A stretch of DNA of 64,000 nucleotides. Source: Gramella sp. MT6. Its GTDB lineage: Bacteria > Bacteroidota > Bacteroidia > Flavobacteriales > Flavobacteriaceae. Every line of letters starts with the position of its first letter. Within the stretch, counting starts at the first letter, position 1. Of the stretch, positions 1 to 9,500 are shown piece after piece. The notes below the pieces were generated by a model, which saw nothing but the letters and a program-made list of their open reading frames with translations, did not search any database and was not told the DNA's origin. The stretch lies in assembly GCF_019357415.1 (NCBI RefSeq), contig NZ_CP048410.1, positions 1,578,501 through 1,642,500 on the forward strand, given 5' to 3'. Made by a program: the position numbers and the translations under genes.

Positions 1-1100
1 AGCTTTTGGATCAGGTAACCAGCGGTAACTGGGAAGTGACCAATTATTACGGTTATGATGCTGAAGATGATAAGATCTACTACCAAAGTACAGAGAACGG
101 AAGTGTGAATCGTGATGTTTACTCTATTAAACCAAACGGGAAAAACAAGAAAAGACTTACCGATAAAACAGGTATGAATTCGGCTTCTTTCAGCGCTGAT
201 TATACTTACTTTATCAATTCATTTACCAATGTGGCCACACCGCATGTTTATACTTTGCACAGAGCTAAAGATGGCGAACTGGTTCGTGAGATACTTAATA
301 ACAGGGAGCTTTTAGATAAGGTTGCTGGTTATGAGTTTTCTCCAAAGGAGCTTTCAACTATAGAGATCAATGGAAACGATCTTAATATGTGGATGATCAA
401 GCCTTCAGATTTTGATGAGAACAAAAAGTATCCATTATTGATGTTCCAGTATTCCGGTCCAGGTTCACAGTCGGTTTCAAATTCCTATTATAATACGAAC
501 GATTACTGGTATCAGCTATTAGCCGATAAAGGTTATATAGTTGTTTGCGTAGATGGTAGAGGAACCGGATTTAAAGGAGCAGATTTCAAAAAAGTGACCT
601 ATAAGGAGCTTGGTAAATATGAAGTAGAAGATCAGATTGCAGCAGCTCAGAAACTTGGTGATAGAAATTATATAGATGCCGATAGAATAGGGATCTGGGG
701 ATGGAGTTATGGAGGTTATATGTCTTCCAACGCGATCCTTAAAGGGAACGACACTTTCTCTATGGCAATTGCCGTGGCTCCGGTGACCAGCTGGAGATTT
801 TACGATACTGTTTATACCGAGAGATACATGGGAACTCCGCAAGAGAACCCTTCTGGATACGATGATAATTCCCCTTTAAGCCATGTAGAAAAACTTAAGG
901 GTGATTATTTGATCATTCACGGTGGTGGAGATGATAATGTGCATTTACAAAATACCATGAGAATGGTGGAAGAGCTAATACAGGCCAACAAGCAATTCGA
1001 CTGGGCGATCTATCCAGATAAAAATCACGGTATTTATGGAGGTAATACCAGATTGCACCTTTATAACCTGATGACAGATTTTATACTTGAAAAACTATAA
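1..1100 (+). CDS. Dipeptidyl-peptidase IV-like S9 serine peptidase, C-terminal part
   Basis: This is the C-terminal part of an S9-family (DPP IV-like) serine peptidase; the reading frame is open at the left edge, so the true start lies outside the window. The visible part holds the end of the beta-propeller and a complete alpha/beta-hydrolase domain. The nucleophile motif GWSYGGY has its Ser codon at 705-707, and the motifs HGGGDDNVH (Asp) and PDKNHG (His) complete the triad. The family removes dipeptides from the N terminus of peptides, usually in the periplasm or on the cell surface. The gene is followed after only 19 bases by two peptide transporters, which suggests that products are imported. 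The N-terminal signal and exact substrate preference cannot be seen. Confidence 0.93.
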   Translation, partial: LLDQVTSGNWEVTNYYGYDAEDDKIYYQSTENGSVNRDVYSIKPNGKNKKRLTDKTGMNSASFSADYTYFINSFTNVATPHVYTLHRAKDGELVREILNNRELLDKVAGYEFSPKELSTIEINGNDLNMWMIKPSDFDENKKYPLLMFQYSGPGSQSVSNSYYNTNDYWYQLLADKGYIVVCVDGRGTGFKGADFKKVTYKELGKYEVEDQIAAAQKLGDRNYIDADRIGIWGWSYGGYMSSNAILKGNDTFSMAIAVAPVTSWRFYDTVYTERYMGTPQENPSGYDDNSPLSHVEKLKGDYLIIHGGGDDNVHLQNTMRMVEELIQANKQFDWAIYPDKNHGIYGGNTRLHLYNLMTDFILEKL

Positions 1101-1119
1101 TTTAATTAACCTAGAATAA

Positions 1120-3021
1120 ATGGGAACTAGAGACGTACGTGTAAAACAAAAAGAGCTTTTCGGGCACCCGGTAGGGCTTTATATTTTATTTTTTACTGAA
1201 ATGTGGGAGCGCTTTTCCTATTACGGGATGCGTGCAATTTTGGTATTATATCTTGTAAGTGCCACAACAGGAGGAAATGCCGGTTTAGGATGGACTGGTG
1301 GTGAAGCTATCGCGCTTTATGGTTGGTATACTATGCTGGTTTATGTGGCTTCTATTCCTGGAGGTATAATTGCAGATAAATTACTGGGTCAGAAGAAAAC
1401 GGTTCTGGTAGGTGGTATAGTTCTGGTTGCAGGTCACGGTATCCTGGCAGTAGAAGAGATGTGGGCGTTTTATTCTGGTCTTGCTTTGATCATTGCCGGT
1501 GTAGGAATGCTAAAACCTAATATCTCCACCATGGTTGGAGGACTTTATAAAGAAGGCGATATCCGTCGTGATAAAGGTTTTACCATATTCTATATAGGTA
1601 TTAATTTAGGTGCTTTCCTTTCCAGTTTGATCGTAGGTTATGTTGGAGAAGAAATTGGCTGGCACTGGGGCTTCGGTCTTGCAGGTATAGCCATGGCGCT
1701 TGGACTTTTAGTTTACCTGTGGGGACAAAAATATTTACGTAATGTTGGGAACCTGCTTTCTAAAGTTGAACGTAGCGAAGGTGCTTCCTTAGGAAATATG
1801 TTCAGTGAACTTCTAAAGTCTCCTTTACAGCTGGTCATCACGTCTATTTTAATGATAGGATCTGTTTACTATCTTATATTCGAGTCCTTACCTTATGGGC
1901 TTCTTTATATCTTTTTGACCTTGGTGACCGCATTAATGCTGATGGTTTATAAAGACCTTACTACACAGGTAATGAAAGATCGTTATGTAGTGATGATACT
2001 TTCTTTCCTTTTAGTAGTAGTATTCTGGGGAGCTTTTGAACAGGCCGGTGGTTTGATGAATATTTATGCTTTAGATAAAACGAACAGGTCTATTCCCTTT
2101 ACTCTTCCATTAATAGGGGATGAAGTACCAGCTACTTGGTTCCAATCTTTAAACGCACTTTTCATTATCATTTTTGGGGTTATCATTGCTAATTTCTGGG
2201 CTAAGAGAAAACTAAAAAATAAAGAAGCATCCTCTATCTTTAAGATGGCTACAGGGGTGATCATTATGGGTCTTGGTTTCGTTTTTATGGCCATGGCTGC
2301 TAAAAGTTATGTTCCTTACGATCACAAATCGGCTATGTACTGGCTGGTTTTGGCTTATTTATTACATACTATCGGGGAGTTATGTTCTTCTCCAGTGGCA
2401 CTATCTTTTATTACAAAGCTTGCTCCTGCAAAATACGCTTCCTTAATGATGGGTGTATATTTTGCAGCTACCGGTCTTGGAAATAAAGTGGCAGGAGAGA
2501 TTGGAGAATTTTCTCAGGGAGAACCATTGGTGGTTAACCTGAACGCTGATAGCAATCAGCTTACTCAAAACTTACAGATCAATGATTCTGTGGTTTCTAA
2601 TAATGAAGATTTCCGTTTCAGCGGAAATGTATACCAGGAAAATGGAGAGCTTCATGTGAAGACACTCAACAATGAAGAATCTGTTCTGGATTTCATCAAT
2701 TTTAAAGATGAAGAGAGAGCTAATGAAGTGGTTGAAACGCTTAAAGAGGAAGGTGTTACAGCATCAGATCCTTATCATGTGATGATAGATTTCAAACAGG
2801 CAGAAGATAATAGCGGTTTTAGCGGAGATTTTATCATCGAAGAAGTGCAAACAGATATGGAATACAAAACTTTCTGGGGTATCACTATCTTTACTTCGGC
2901 TTTTGGGCTCATAGTTATTTTGCTTCTGAAGCCATTGAAAAGACTTACTCATGGTGTTGAGGATAACGAGTCTGATCTGCCAGAGCAGGAAGAGTATGAA
3001 CTTGCTGATGTTGAAAATTAA
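1120..3021 (+). CDS. POT/PTR-family proton-dependent oligopeptide transporter (first of two)
   Basis: This 633-residue inner-membrane transporter belongs to the POT (PTR2) branch of the major facilitator superfamily and imports di- and tripeptides with protons. The N terminus shows the family signature region FTEMWERFSYYGMRA, followed by many hydrophobic helices. Residues about 465-585 form a long hydrophilic insertion before the last membrane helix, which makes the protein longer than the roughly 500-residue E. coli homologues and is often seen in Bacteroidota members. The start is 19 bases after the peptidase stop and the next transporter begins 11 bases after this stop, so the three genes form an operon. 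Substrate range cannot be read from the sequence. Confidence 0.93.
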   Translation: MGTRDVRVKQKELFGHPVGLYILFFTEMWERFSYYGMRAILVLYLVSATTGGNAGLGWTGGEAIALYGWYTMLVYVASIPGGIIADKLLGQKKTVLVGGIVLVAGHGILAVEEMWAFYSGLALIIAGVGMLKPNISTMVGGLYKEGDIRRDKGFTIFYIGINLGAFLSSLIVGYVGEEIGWHWGFGLAGIAMALGLLVYLWGQKYLRNVGNLLSKVERSEGASLGNMFSELLKSPLQLVITSILMIGSVYYLIFESLPYGLLYIFLTLVTALMLMVYKDLTTQVMKDRYVVMILSFLLVVVFWGAFEQAGGLMNIYALDKTNRSIPFTLPLIGDEVPATWFQSLNALFIIIFGVIIANFWAKRKLKNKEASSIFKMATGVIIMGLGFVFMAMAAKSYVPYDHKSAMYWLVLAYLLHTIGELCSSPVALSFITKLAPAKYASLMMGVYFAATGLGNKVAGEIGEFSQGEPLVVNLNADSNQLTQNLQINDSVVSNNEDFRFSGNVYQENGELHVKTLNNEESVLDFINFKDEERANEVVETLKEEGVTASDPYHVMIDFKQAEDNSGFSGDFIIEEVQTDMEYKTFWGITIFTSAFGLIVILLLKPLKRLTHGVEDNESDLPEQEEYELADVEN

Positions 3022-3032
3022 TTTTTTGAAAC

Positions 3033-4820
3033 ATGAGTGCGTTAGGATCAACACCGGTTCAGGAAGATTTTTTTAAAAGTAAAGTTTTTGGCCATCCGGC
3101 TGGGTTATTTGTTCTTTTCTTTACCGAAATGTGGGAAAGGTTCTCGTTCTACGGGATGAGGGTTCTTCTAGTTAATTTCCTTACCATGGCCATCGTTGGT
3201 GTAGATAACCCCGGTTGGGGCTGGTCTGCCGAGAATGCTGGTGCGCTATTTGGTACTTATGCTGGGCTTCTATATTTAACTCCAATTTTAGGTGGTTTAA
3301 TTGCAGATAAGCTTACGGGATACCGCTGGGCAGTAATTATTGGTGCTGCGATCATGACCCTTGGTCATGCTTCCATGGCCCTGGAAACAGAGCTGTCTTT
3401 ATATTTTGGATTAGGACTTCTCGTAATAGGAACGGGCTTTTTCAAACCAAATATTACCTCTATCATTTCTGAAATGTATGAGGGAAAACCAGATAAGAAA
3501 GATGGGGCTTACACTATCTTTTATATGGGGGTTAATGCAGGTGCATTCTTCGGAATGATGCTATGTGGTTATCTCGCTGAAAAGATAGGCTGGAGCTGGG
3601 GCTTTGGTCTGGCGGGGATCTTTATGCTTCTTGGAACTTTGCAGTTCTGGCTGGCAAAACCTCTGTTTGGTAAAATAGGAGGGGTGCCAGATAAGGAACT
3701 TGAGGCTAAACATCTGAAAGAAGAGCAAGAAACTGGAGTTTCTCATAAACCGAATCCCTTTACCCTTCTTGATAAGATACTAGTGGTAGCTTCTGCAGTT
3801 ATTGGTTTTGCTTATCTCATCAATGATCCTATGTCAAAGATCGCTGATATCAATCTATTACCGGTAGTAATGCCGTTTGACTTTGGTGGTGATCCACTTT
3901 CTGGTCCCATAGGGATGGCTGTATTAGGTCTTATCCTCTTTTTAATACTCGTTATTTCAAGGATCTCCCGATATACTAAGATCGTACGAGACCGCCTTAT
4001 AGCCGTGATCATATTTGCTGTTTTTACGGTGTTCTTTTTTATGGCATTTGAGCAGGGAGCTTCTTCTCTAATCATATTTGCCCGTGATAATGTAGATAGG
4101 ATATTAACTGGTAATTCGGCTAATATATTCAATGTTGTAAATGCTCTCTTAACTGTAGTTCCGCTTGCGATCATTACCTGGGTGCTTTATTTATTATGGA
4201 AACAGACGTTTGCAAGAATTCCGGGTTCTAATATTATTCTTGGTATTTGTTTCGCTGGAATATGGGGGCTGGTAATATGGATGCTGGTCAGAGAGTTTTC
4301 AGCAGATACCACCGAGATCACAGTTTCATGGTTTAGCATACTGAACTCCTTTTTTATAATTGTATTTGCTTCGTTCTTTTCTAAATGGTGGGAAAGTAAA
4401 TACAATCCATCTGCGGCTTTCAAGTATTGTTTTGGACTAATTCTTTTAGGACTTGGCTTTGGATTACTTGCCCTTGGATCAAGTGGCGTTGCAGAAGGAG
4501 CAAAAGTAAGTATGATCTGGTTGATCCTGGCTTATTTGCTACATACCCTGGGAGAGCTTTGTTTATCGCCGTTGGGTCTATCTTATGTAAGTAAGCTGGT
4601 GCCGGCAAGAATGATCGCTTTTATGTTTGGAATGTGGTACCTGGCGATTGCCATAGGTAATAAACTTGCCGGGTCTCTTGGAGGAATGATCGAAGAGGTT
4701 ACCAGACAATATGATCTATCAACTTTCTTCCTGATCTTTACTATAGTGCCTATCGCAGGAGGTGTATTGGTAGCTTTACTGAATCCAATTTTAAAGAAAT
4801 TGATGCACGGCATTAGATAG
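3033..4820 (+). CDS. POT/PTR-family proton-dependent oligopeptide transporter (second of two)
   Basis: This 595-residue POT-family peptide/proton symporter is a diverged paralogue of the preceding gene. It shares the N-terminal motif FTEMWERFSFYGMR and the late motif LLHTLGELCLSPLGLSYVSK typical of POT proteins. It lacks the long C-terminal hydrophilic insertion of its neighbour and instead has extra hydrophobic segments in the middle (about residues 240-420). It is the last gene of the peptidase-transporter operon and ends just before a clear terminator hairpin. Having two non-identical transporters behind one dipeptidyl peptidase suggests different peptide specificities, which is inference. 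Confidence 0.92.
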   Translation: MSALGSTPVQEDFFKSKVFGHPAGLFVLFFTEMWERFSFYGMRVLLVNFLTMAIVGVDNPGWGWSAENAGALFGTYAGLLYLTPILGGLIADKLTGYRWAVIIGAAIMTLGHASMALETELSLYFGLGLLVIGTGFFKPNITSIISEMYEGKPDKKDGAYTIFYMGVNAGAFFGMMLCGYLAEKIGWSWGFGLAGIFMLLGTLQFWLAKPLFGKIGGVPDKELEAKHLKEEQETGVSHKPNPFTLLDKILVVASAVIGFAYLINDPMSKIADINLLPVVMPFDFGGDPLSGPIGMAVLGLILFLILVISRISRYTKIVRDRLIAVIIFAVFTVFFFMAFEQGASSLIIFARDNVDRILTGNSANIFNVVNALLTVVPLAIITWVLYLLWKQTFARIPGSNIILGICFAGIWGLVIWMLVREFSADTTEITVSWFSILNSFFIIVFASFFSKWWESKYNPSAAFKYCFGLILLGLGFGLLALGSSGVAEGAKVSMIWLILAYLLHTLGELCLSPLGLSYVSKLVPARMIAFMFGMWYLAIAIGNKLAGSLGGMIEEVTRQYDLSTFFLIFTIVPIAGGVLVALLNPILKKLMHGIR

Positions 4821-4839
4821 TAATACAAATAAAAAATAG

Positions 4840-4871
4840 AAAGCGTTCCCAAAATCTAGGAACGCTTTTTG
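4840..4871 (+). terminator. Intrinsic terminator after the peptide transporter operon
   Basis: A perfect 10-base inverted repeat, AAAGCGTTCC and GGAACGCTTT, is separated by a nine-base loop and followed by a T run. It lies 19 bases after the second transporter stop and closes the operon. Confidence 0.85.
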
Positions 4872-4900
4872 ATTTAACCGGGATTAGTTAAATTTATATC

Positions 4901-5443
4901 ATGAAAAAATCGCTATTTCTTATATTATTTGTTTTTGCTGTTTCCGCTATTCAGGCTCAGGAAATCAAGTGGATGAGTATGAACGAGGCCTTGAAAGCCC
5001 AAGAGAAGGAACCAAAGAAAATATTTGTGGATGCCTATACAGATTGGTGTGGGCCATGCAAAATGCTGGACAAAAATACCTTTTCAAATAAAGATGTTGC
5101 GGCCTATATTAATAAGCATTATTATGCTGTTAAGTTCAATGCCGAAGGAAATGAGGTGATAAACTTTAAAGATAAGGTCTTTAAGAATCCTGGTTATGAT
5201 CCTGAAAAAAAGGGTAGGAATGCCATTCACCAATTCACCCAGGCTATGGGAGTCTCGGCATATCCAACCATGGTTTTCTTTGATGAGAATGCGGGTTTTC
5301 TTACCCCTGTAAAAGGTTATTTAACGCCCCAGAAATTAGAGATCTTCCTCAAGATCTTTGCAACAGACGATTATAAGAAGGTAAAAACCGACGAAGATTG
5401 GAAAAAATACCAGGAAGAATTTGAAAGTACCTTTTCAAGCTAA
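4901..5443 (+). CDS. Secreted thioredoxin-fold protein with WCGPCK site
   Basis: This 180-residue protein has an N-terminal signal peptide ending near AIQAQ and a thioredoxin fold carrying the redox motif WCGPCK at about residue 50 and the cis-proline segment SAYPTMVFFD at about residue 125. It is therefore expected to act as a periplasmic thiol-disulfide oxidoreductase. The insertion between the active site and the cis-Pro strand is like that of thioredoxin_7-type proteins. The gene has its own transcription unit, starting 30 bases after a terminator. Its stop overlaps by four bases the stop of the convergent comEC-like gene. The partner protein is unknown. Confidence 0.88.
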   Translation: MKKSLFLILFVFAVSAIQAQEIKWMSMNEALKAQEKEPKKIFVDAYTDWCGPCKMLDKNTFSNKDVAAYINKHYYAVKFNAEGNEVINFKDKVFKNPGYDPEKKGRNAIHQFTQAMGVSAYPTMVFFDENAGFLTPVKGYLTPQKLEIFLKIFATDDYKKVKTDEDWKKYQEEFESTFSS

Positions 5444-7488
5444 TCCAGTTTTTTCTTTTCTAAAATATAAGCTCCCTTTTCGCCTGTATAGTGAAAAGGG
5501 ATTTTTTTGTTTTCAGCTGTTTTTTGCCATCGGTTAATAAAACTATGATAGTTGCTACCATCGGCGATAATATGGTTTGGTGAGATCGAATCAAGAAGAC
5601 GCTCCAGGTTAATTTTTGGGGAATTTCTCAGGATTAGAAATTCAGGGTCAAACCCCCTTAAATTATAATTTCCGGAGGTGTCTATGACCAAAGTCAGCCG
5701 GTTAGAAAAGTTCATGATTTTTGAAATCTGATGATTTTCTAATTTTTGAATGTTTCTTTCCCTCAGGTAATCGTTCAAAAAAGTGGAGTCAACTTTCTCG
5801 CCTGAATAAACCCGAAAAATTCCCTCTTCTTTGATTCCTATTACAGAGTGTTTAGACCGGTGAAAAACTATCGCTTCCGTAGCTGGAATATCTGCCTTGG
5901 AGTAAAGAGTTATAACCTGAAATAGAATTATTGTAATAAGGAGAAAGCTGATCCGGAGATAATCAATCTTCCTGATCATGAATAGTCCTGCCAGAATAAT
6001 CAGATATAATAAGGTGGTTTGAAGCAGACTTAGCTGAATGTTCGACACTACGAATGATTCTATGGTCGCTACCTTTTCAATGAAGATATTTAGGCTTTGT
6101 AAAATGCTTCCAAATAACTCTTCTAAAATATTCGGGAGTAGCCGAAATGCTGCCAGGATTATAACAAAAATACCAATAGCCAGGATAATTCCTAAAAAGG
6201 GTAGTACTACAAGATTGCTGAACAGGAACAGGCCGGGAAATTGATGAAAATAATAAATGCTTAGAGGGATAACTCCAATCTGCGCGGCTAGACTCACTGA
6301 GATAATCTTCCAGAAATAATCAATGATCTTATTCCCTGGTAAAAATAACTGGTAGATCAACGGCTGGAAAATGATAATGCTGAAAACTGCTAAATAGCTT
6401 AATTGAAATCCAACCTGGAACAGATAATAGGGATCAAGGAGCAGTAAAAAGAATAATGAGAGAAATAAACTGTTCAGGCTACTCGTCTTTCTTTTTAGCT
6501 GAAGGCCTACTGCAAGGAACGAAAACATGAATACAGCTCTAACTACTGAAGCGCTTAGTCCAGTAAGAAAAGCGAAACTCCAAAGAAGAATTATTATTAA
6601 AACGGACTTGATAAACCTCCCATATTTTAAGTTTTCTATTGGTTTAAGCAAGAAATTCAGGAAGAGGAGGAGGATCCCGATATGCAGACCTGATATAGCC
6701 AGGATATGAATAGCTCCAGCCGCAGCATAATCTTTATAAAGTTCATTACTAATATCCCTACGTTGCCCTAGGATCAACGCTTGAAAAACGGCCAATTCAT
6801 TATTGCCAAAATCATACTCCTTCAAATTAAGAATTAGCTGCTCCCTTAAATTCCAGGCGTACTCTCTTAAGTTTGGATCATAACCGGTTATTAAAATTTC
6901 TGAAGGCCCCAGTGTTAGTTGGCGTTCCACCTTCAATTGTTTCATGTACCTGCTATAGCTAAACTGGAAAGGATTTAAAGGCTCTTTGATCATTTCGGGA
7001 GTCCATGTAAGCATGACCCGGGTTCCTGGTCTTAGCGTTAATTTCTGAAGGGAATCATGGTAAACGTTTAATAGTATTTTTCCTTGTGTCTCAAGTTTTG
7101 AATCTTTCAAAATTAGACTTTCGGCTTCAAGAATAAATTTTTCAGAAAAAGCTTTTGGTTTTAATTCCTCTGAGATCTTGCCTGAAATAATCCAACTATC
7201 GGTTGGCTCTATATTTTTATTTAAATAATTATTGGACTGATTGTTCGGAATACTAAAGAAAGTGGATAAAAATCCCAGGTAAAAGATCAGTAAGAAGGAA
7301 GCTATTCCGAGCAAGGCATCTGGGAAAAGACGTGTTCTGGAACGGTAAAAGGAGAAAAGGAAAAAGCATAAAATAACCGCGCCGGATATTGCAAGGATTT
7401 CAAAACTAATATTAATGTAGAATGCCAAAAATATACCTGCAATGAGGTAAATGCATAAGCGCAGGAAAATGAATTGAAAGTTTTTCAC
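5440..7488 (-). CDS. ComEC/Rec2-family membrane protein (DNA uptake channel)
   Basis: This 682-residue polytopic membrane protein is of the ComEC/Rec2 family, the inner-membrane channel for single-stranded DNA in natural transformation. An N-terminal membrane segment is followed by a DUF4131-like soluble region (about 80-210) and the Competence domain, whose signature stretch AISGLHIG lies near residue 265, with eight or more hydrophobic helices after it. The C-terminal 140 residues correspond in position to the metallo-beta-lactamase-like domain but I see no HxHxDH motif, so that domain is degenerate, as in many Bacteroidota homologues. Whether the organism is naturally competent cannot be judged from this gene alone. 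Confidence 0.9.
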   Translation of the reverse strand: MKNFQFIFLRLCIYLIAGIFLAFYINISFEILAISGAVILCFFLFSFYRSRTRLFPDALLGIASFLLIFYLGFLSTFFSIPNNQSNNYLNKNIEPTDSWIISGKISEELKPKAFSEKFILEAESLILKDSKLETQGKILLNVYHDSLQKLTLRPGTRVMLTWTPEMIKEPLNPFQFSYSRYMKQLKVERQLTLGPSEILITGYDPNLREYAWNLREQLILNLKEYDFGNNELAVFQALILGQRRDISNELYKDYAAAGAIHILAISGLHIGILLLFLNFLLKPIENLKYGRFIKSVLIIILLWSFAFLTGLSASVVRAVFMFSFLAVGLQLKRKTSSLNSLFLSLFFLLLLDPYYLFQVGFQLSYLAVFSIIIFQPLIYQLFLPGNKIIDYFWKIISVSLAAQIGVIPLSIYYFHQFPGLFLFSNLVVLPFLGIILAIGIFVIILAAFRLLPNILEELFGSILQSLNIFIEKVATIESFVVSNIQLSLLQTTLLYLIILAGLFMIRKIDYLRISFLLITIILFQVITLYSKADIPATEAIVFHRSKHSVIGIKEEGIFRVYSGEKVDSTFLNDYLRERNIQKLENHQISKIMNFSNRLTLVIDTSGNYNLRGFDPEFLILRNSPKINLERLLDSISPNHIIADGSNYHSFINRWQKTAENKKIPFHYTGEKGAYILEKKKLD

Positions 7489-7522
7489 TCGAAGTGATTT
7501 ACTTTCTGAAGGTAGATAAAAA

Positions 7523-8074
7523 TCAGATGACTCTGCGTGCCATCACAAAATTATTATACCAGTAAGATTCTGAAAGTGAAGAGATAATGACTCCCCGGGA
7601 TGTTGAAGAATGGATAAAATAGATCCCGTCTTTATTCACTTCCACTACCAGGCCTACATGATTAATGACTTTCCTGTTCTTATTGGTCTCAAAAAAAAGG
7701 AGATCACCCACATTCACCTCCTTTAGATATAATCTTTCACCTTGTAAAGACATATCCCTGGAGGTTCTTGGAAGTGAAATGCCTTCTTCCAGAAAGGAAA
7801 CATAAATAAGGCCTGAACAATCCATACCTTTTTTATCGGTTCCGCCGTATTTATAGCGGGTACCTTCAAATTTTTTAGCGGTGCGAACAACCTTGGAAGC
7901 TCTTTTATCTTCAGGCTCAGCCTTTTCAGTACGCTCATAAACAGGGGCGTTTCCTTCAGTTTTGTTGTATTCCTCTTTGGTTGTAATTACCCTTTTTCTG
8001 GAAGATCCACAGGAAGTGAGAAAAGCTGCCATTAACAGAATGATCGAAAATTTAAAAAGACTCTTTGTTTTCAT
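7523..8074 (-). CDS. NlpC/P60-family peptidoglycan endopeptidase lipoprotein
   Basis: This 183-residue lipoprotein has a signal peptide with a lipobox ending in TSC at about residue 22, a short linker and an NlpC/P60 domain. The catalytic Cys is in GMDCSGLIY, the His in INHVGLVVE, and the third polar residue is the His in IHSSTS. Family members cleave gamma-D-glutamyl-diaminopimelate bonds in cell-wall peptides. The gene is separated from the comEC-like gene downstream by 34 bases and from lpxB upstream by 27 bases, so co-transcription of the minus-strand block is likely. The length is normal for single-domain Spr/NlpC lipoproteins. Confidence 0.9.
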   Translation of the reverse strand: MKTKSLFKFSIILLMAAFLTSCGSSRKRVITTKEEYNKTEGNAPVYERTEKAEPEDKRASKVVRTAKKFEGTRYKYGGTDKKGMDCSGLIYVSFLEEGISLPRTSRDMSLQGERLYLKEVNVGDLLFFETNKNRKVINHVGLVVEVNKDGIYFIHSSTSRGVIISSLSESYWYNNFVMARRVI

Positions 8075-8101
8075 CTGATTAGGTCAATTAATTGATTTCT
8101 C

Positions 8102-9217
8102 TTATTCAGAGATCTTATCATAGATGAGTTCAGCGGTTTTCTTGCTGGCTCCTTTCCCGCCAAGTTTCTGCTCCAGTTCAAAATAATCTCCAAAGATCTT
8201 TTTCCGTTTCTTTTCATCAAGGATATTTTTCAGTTCGATCTTTAAATTTTTCGCATTGAATTCATTCTGGATTAGTTCTTTTACCACTTCCCGGTCCATG
8301 ATCAGGTTTACTAACGAAATATAATCAAGGTTAATTATACGTTTTGCGATATGGTAAGAAATATAACTACCCTTGTAGCATACAACTTCCGGTACTTTGA
8401 ATAAGGCCGTTTCGAGTGTTGCAGTTCCAGAAGTGACCAGTGCCGCATGAGAAATACCCAGAACATCATAGGTCTTGTTCATGATAAGTTTGATATTGGA
8501 TTTTTTCATGAAAGTCTGATAAAATTCTTCTTCCTGGCTTGGAGCGCCGGCAATCACGAACTGGTAATCTTCGAAATCTGAAGTGATACTTAGCATTACC
8601 TTCAGCATTTTTTCTATCTCCTGTTTCCTGCTGCCCGGAAGTAAAGCAATGATTGGTCTTGAATCCAGACCGTTATTTCTTTTAAAAGATTCTATATCAA
8701 CAGGAGGCCGGTTATCTATGGCATCAAGGAGAGGATGACCTACAAAATGAACCGGAAAATCGTGTTTTTCGGTATAAAAATCCTTTTCAAAAGGCAGGAT
8801 AACATACATTTCATCAACATCGCGCTTTATCTTCTTGATCCTGTTCTCTTTCCAGGCCCAGATCTGTGGAGAGATATAATAATGGGTTCTTATTCCTTCT
8901 TTTTTGGCCCATTCAGCGATACGCATGTTAAAGCCGGGATAATCTACAAAAATGATCACATCGGGATCAAAACCGCTAATATCCTCCTTACAGAACTTGA
9001 TATTTTTAAAAATGGTCCTAAGATTCATGATCACTTCAGAGAATCCCATAAAGGCAAGTTCCCTGTAATGTTTTACCAGGGTCCCGCCCTGTTGCTGCAT
9101 TAGATCACCGCCCCAGAAGCGAAATTCAGCGTTAGTGTCTACTTCCTTAAGTGCCTTCATTAAATTGGAGGCATGTAGATCTCCGGAAGCTTCGCCAGCG
9201 ATGATGTAATATTTCAT
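8102..9217 (-). CDS. lpxB: Lipid-A-disaccharide synthase LpxB
   Basis: LpxB, a GT19 glycosyltransferase, condenses UDP-2,3-diacylglucosamine with lipid X to give the lipid A disaccharide at the inner face of the cytoplasmic membrane. The 371-residue length is normal. The N terminus YIIAGEASGDLHASNLM is the family hallmark, and further conserved stretches are GFSEV, DYPGFNMRIA, YYISPQIWAW, LLPGSRKQEI and SGTATLE. One base separates its start from the stop of the small membrane protein gene upstream, and surE follows that, an arrangement I associate with other flavobacteria. Loss of function would be expected to block outer-membrane biogenesis. Confidence 0.97.
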   Translation of the reverse strand: MKYYIIAGEASGDLHASNLMKALKEVDTNAEFRFWGGDLMQQQGGTLVKHYRELAFMGFSEVIMNLRTIFKNIKFCKEDISGFDPDVIIFVDYPGFNMRIAEWAKKEGIRTHYYISPQIWAWKENRIKKIKRDVDEMYVILPFEKDFYTEKHDFPVHFVGHPLLDAIDNRPPVDIESFKRNNGLDSRPIIALLPGSRKQEIEKMLKVMLSITSDFEDYQFVIAGAPSQEEEFYQTFMKKSNIKLIMNKTYDVLGISHAALVTSGTATLETALFKVPEVVCYKGSYISYHIAKRIINLDYISLVNLIMDREVVKELIQNEFNAKNLKIELKNILDEKKRKKIFGDYFELEQKLGGKGASKKTAELIYDKISE

Positions 9218-9218
9218 G

Positions 9219-9500
9219 TTAAATGAATTTATAGATTGCTACGGCAACTGCTACAGATACGGTTGCCAGTAATACTCCCCTTGCATGGTAATTCTGTTTC
9301 TTTTTCAGAAAAACAAAGAATGGAATGAAGTTCAGGATGGCTCCAAGAGCTATTATCTTTCCAAGATAATCGTTCGCGACTGCATTCTTAAGAGTTGTAT
9401 CTATATCGGCTTCTGAAAGTAGTGTGATATATAAAATTACCCCAGCGATGTTTGCCGCTATTCCTGTTAAAAATCCGGTGAGTAAATTTTGTTTAATCAT
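9219..9500 (-). CDS. Small conserved-type membrane protein between surE and lpxB
   Basis: This 93-residue protein is of unknown function. It has three likely membrane helices: residues about 8-30, 48-66 and 74-92, with a basic KKKQNYHARG loop between the last two. The start overlaps the end of surE by eight bases and the stop lies one base before lpxB, so translation is probably coupled to both. That tight position argues for a real gene, perhaps with a role in envelope maintenance, but no domain is recognised. Confidence 0.72.
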   Translation of the reverse strand: MIKQNLLTGFLTGIAANIAGVILYITLLSEADIDTTLKNAVANDYLGKIIALGAILNFIPFFVFLKKKQNYHARGVLLATVSVAVAVAIYKFI

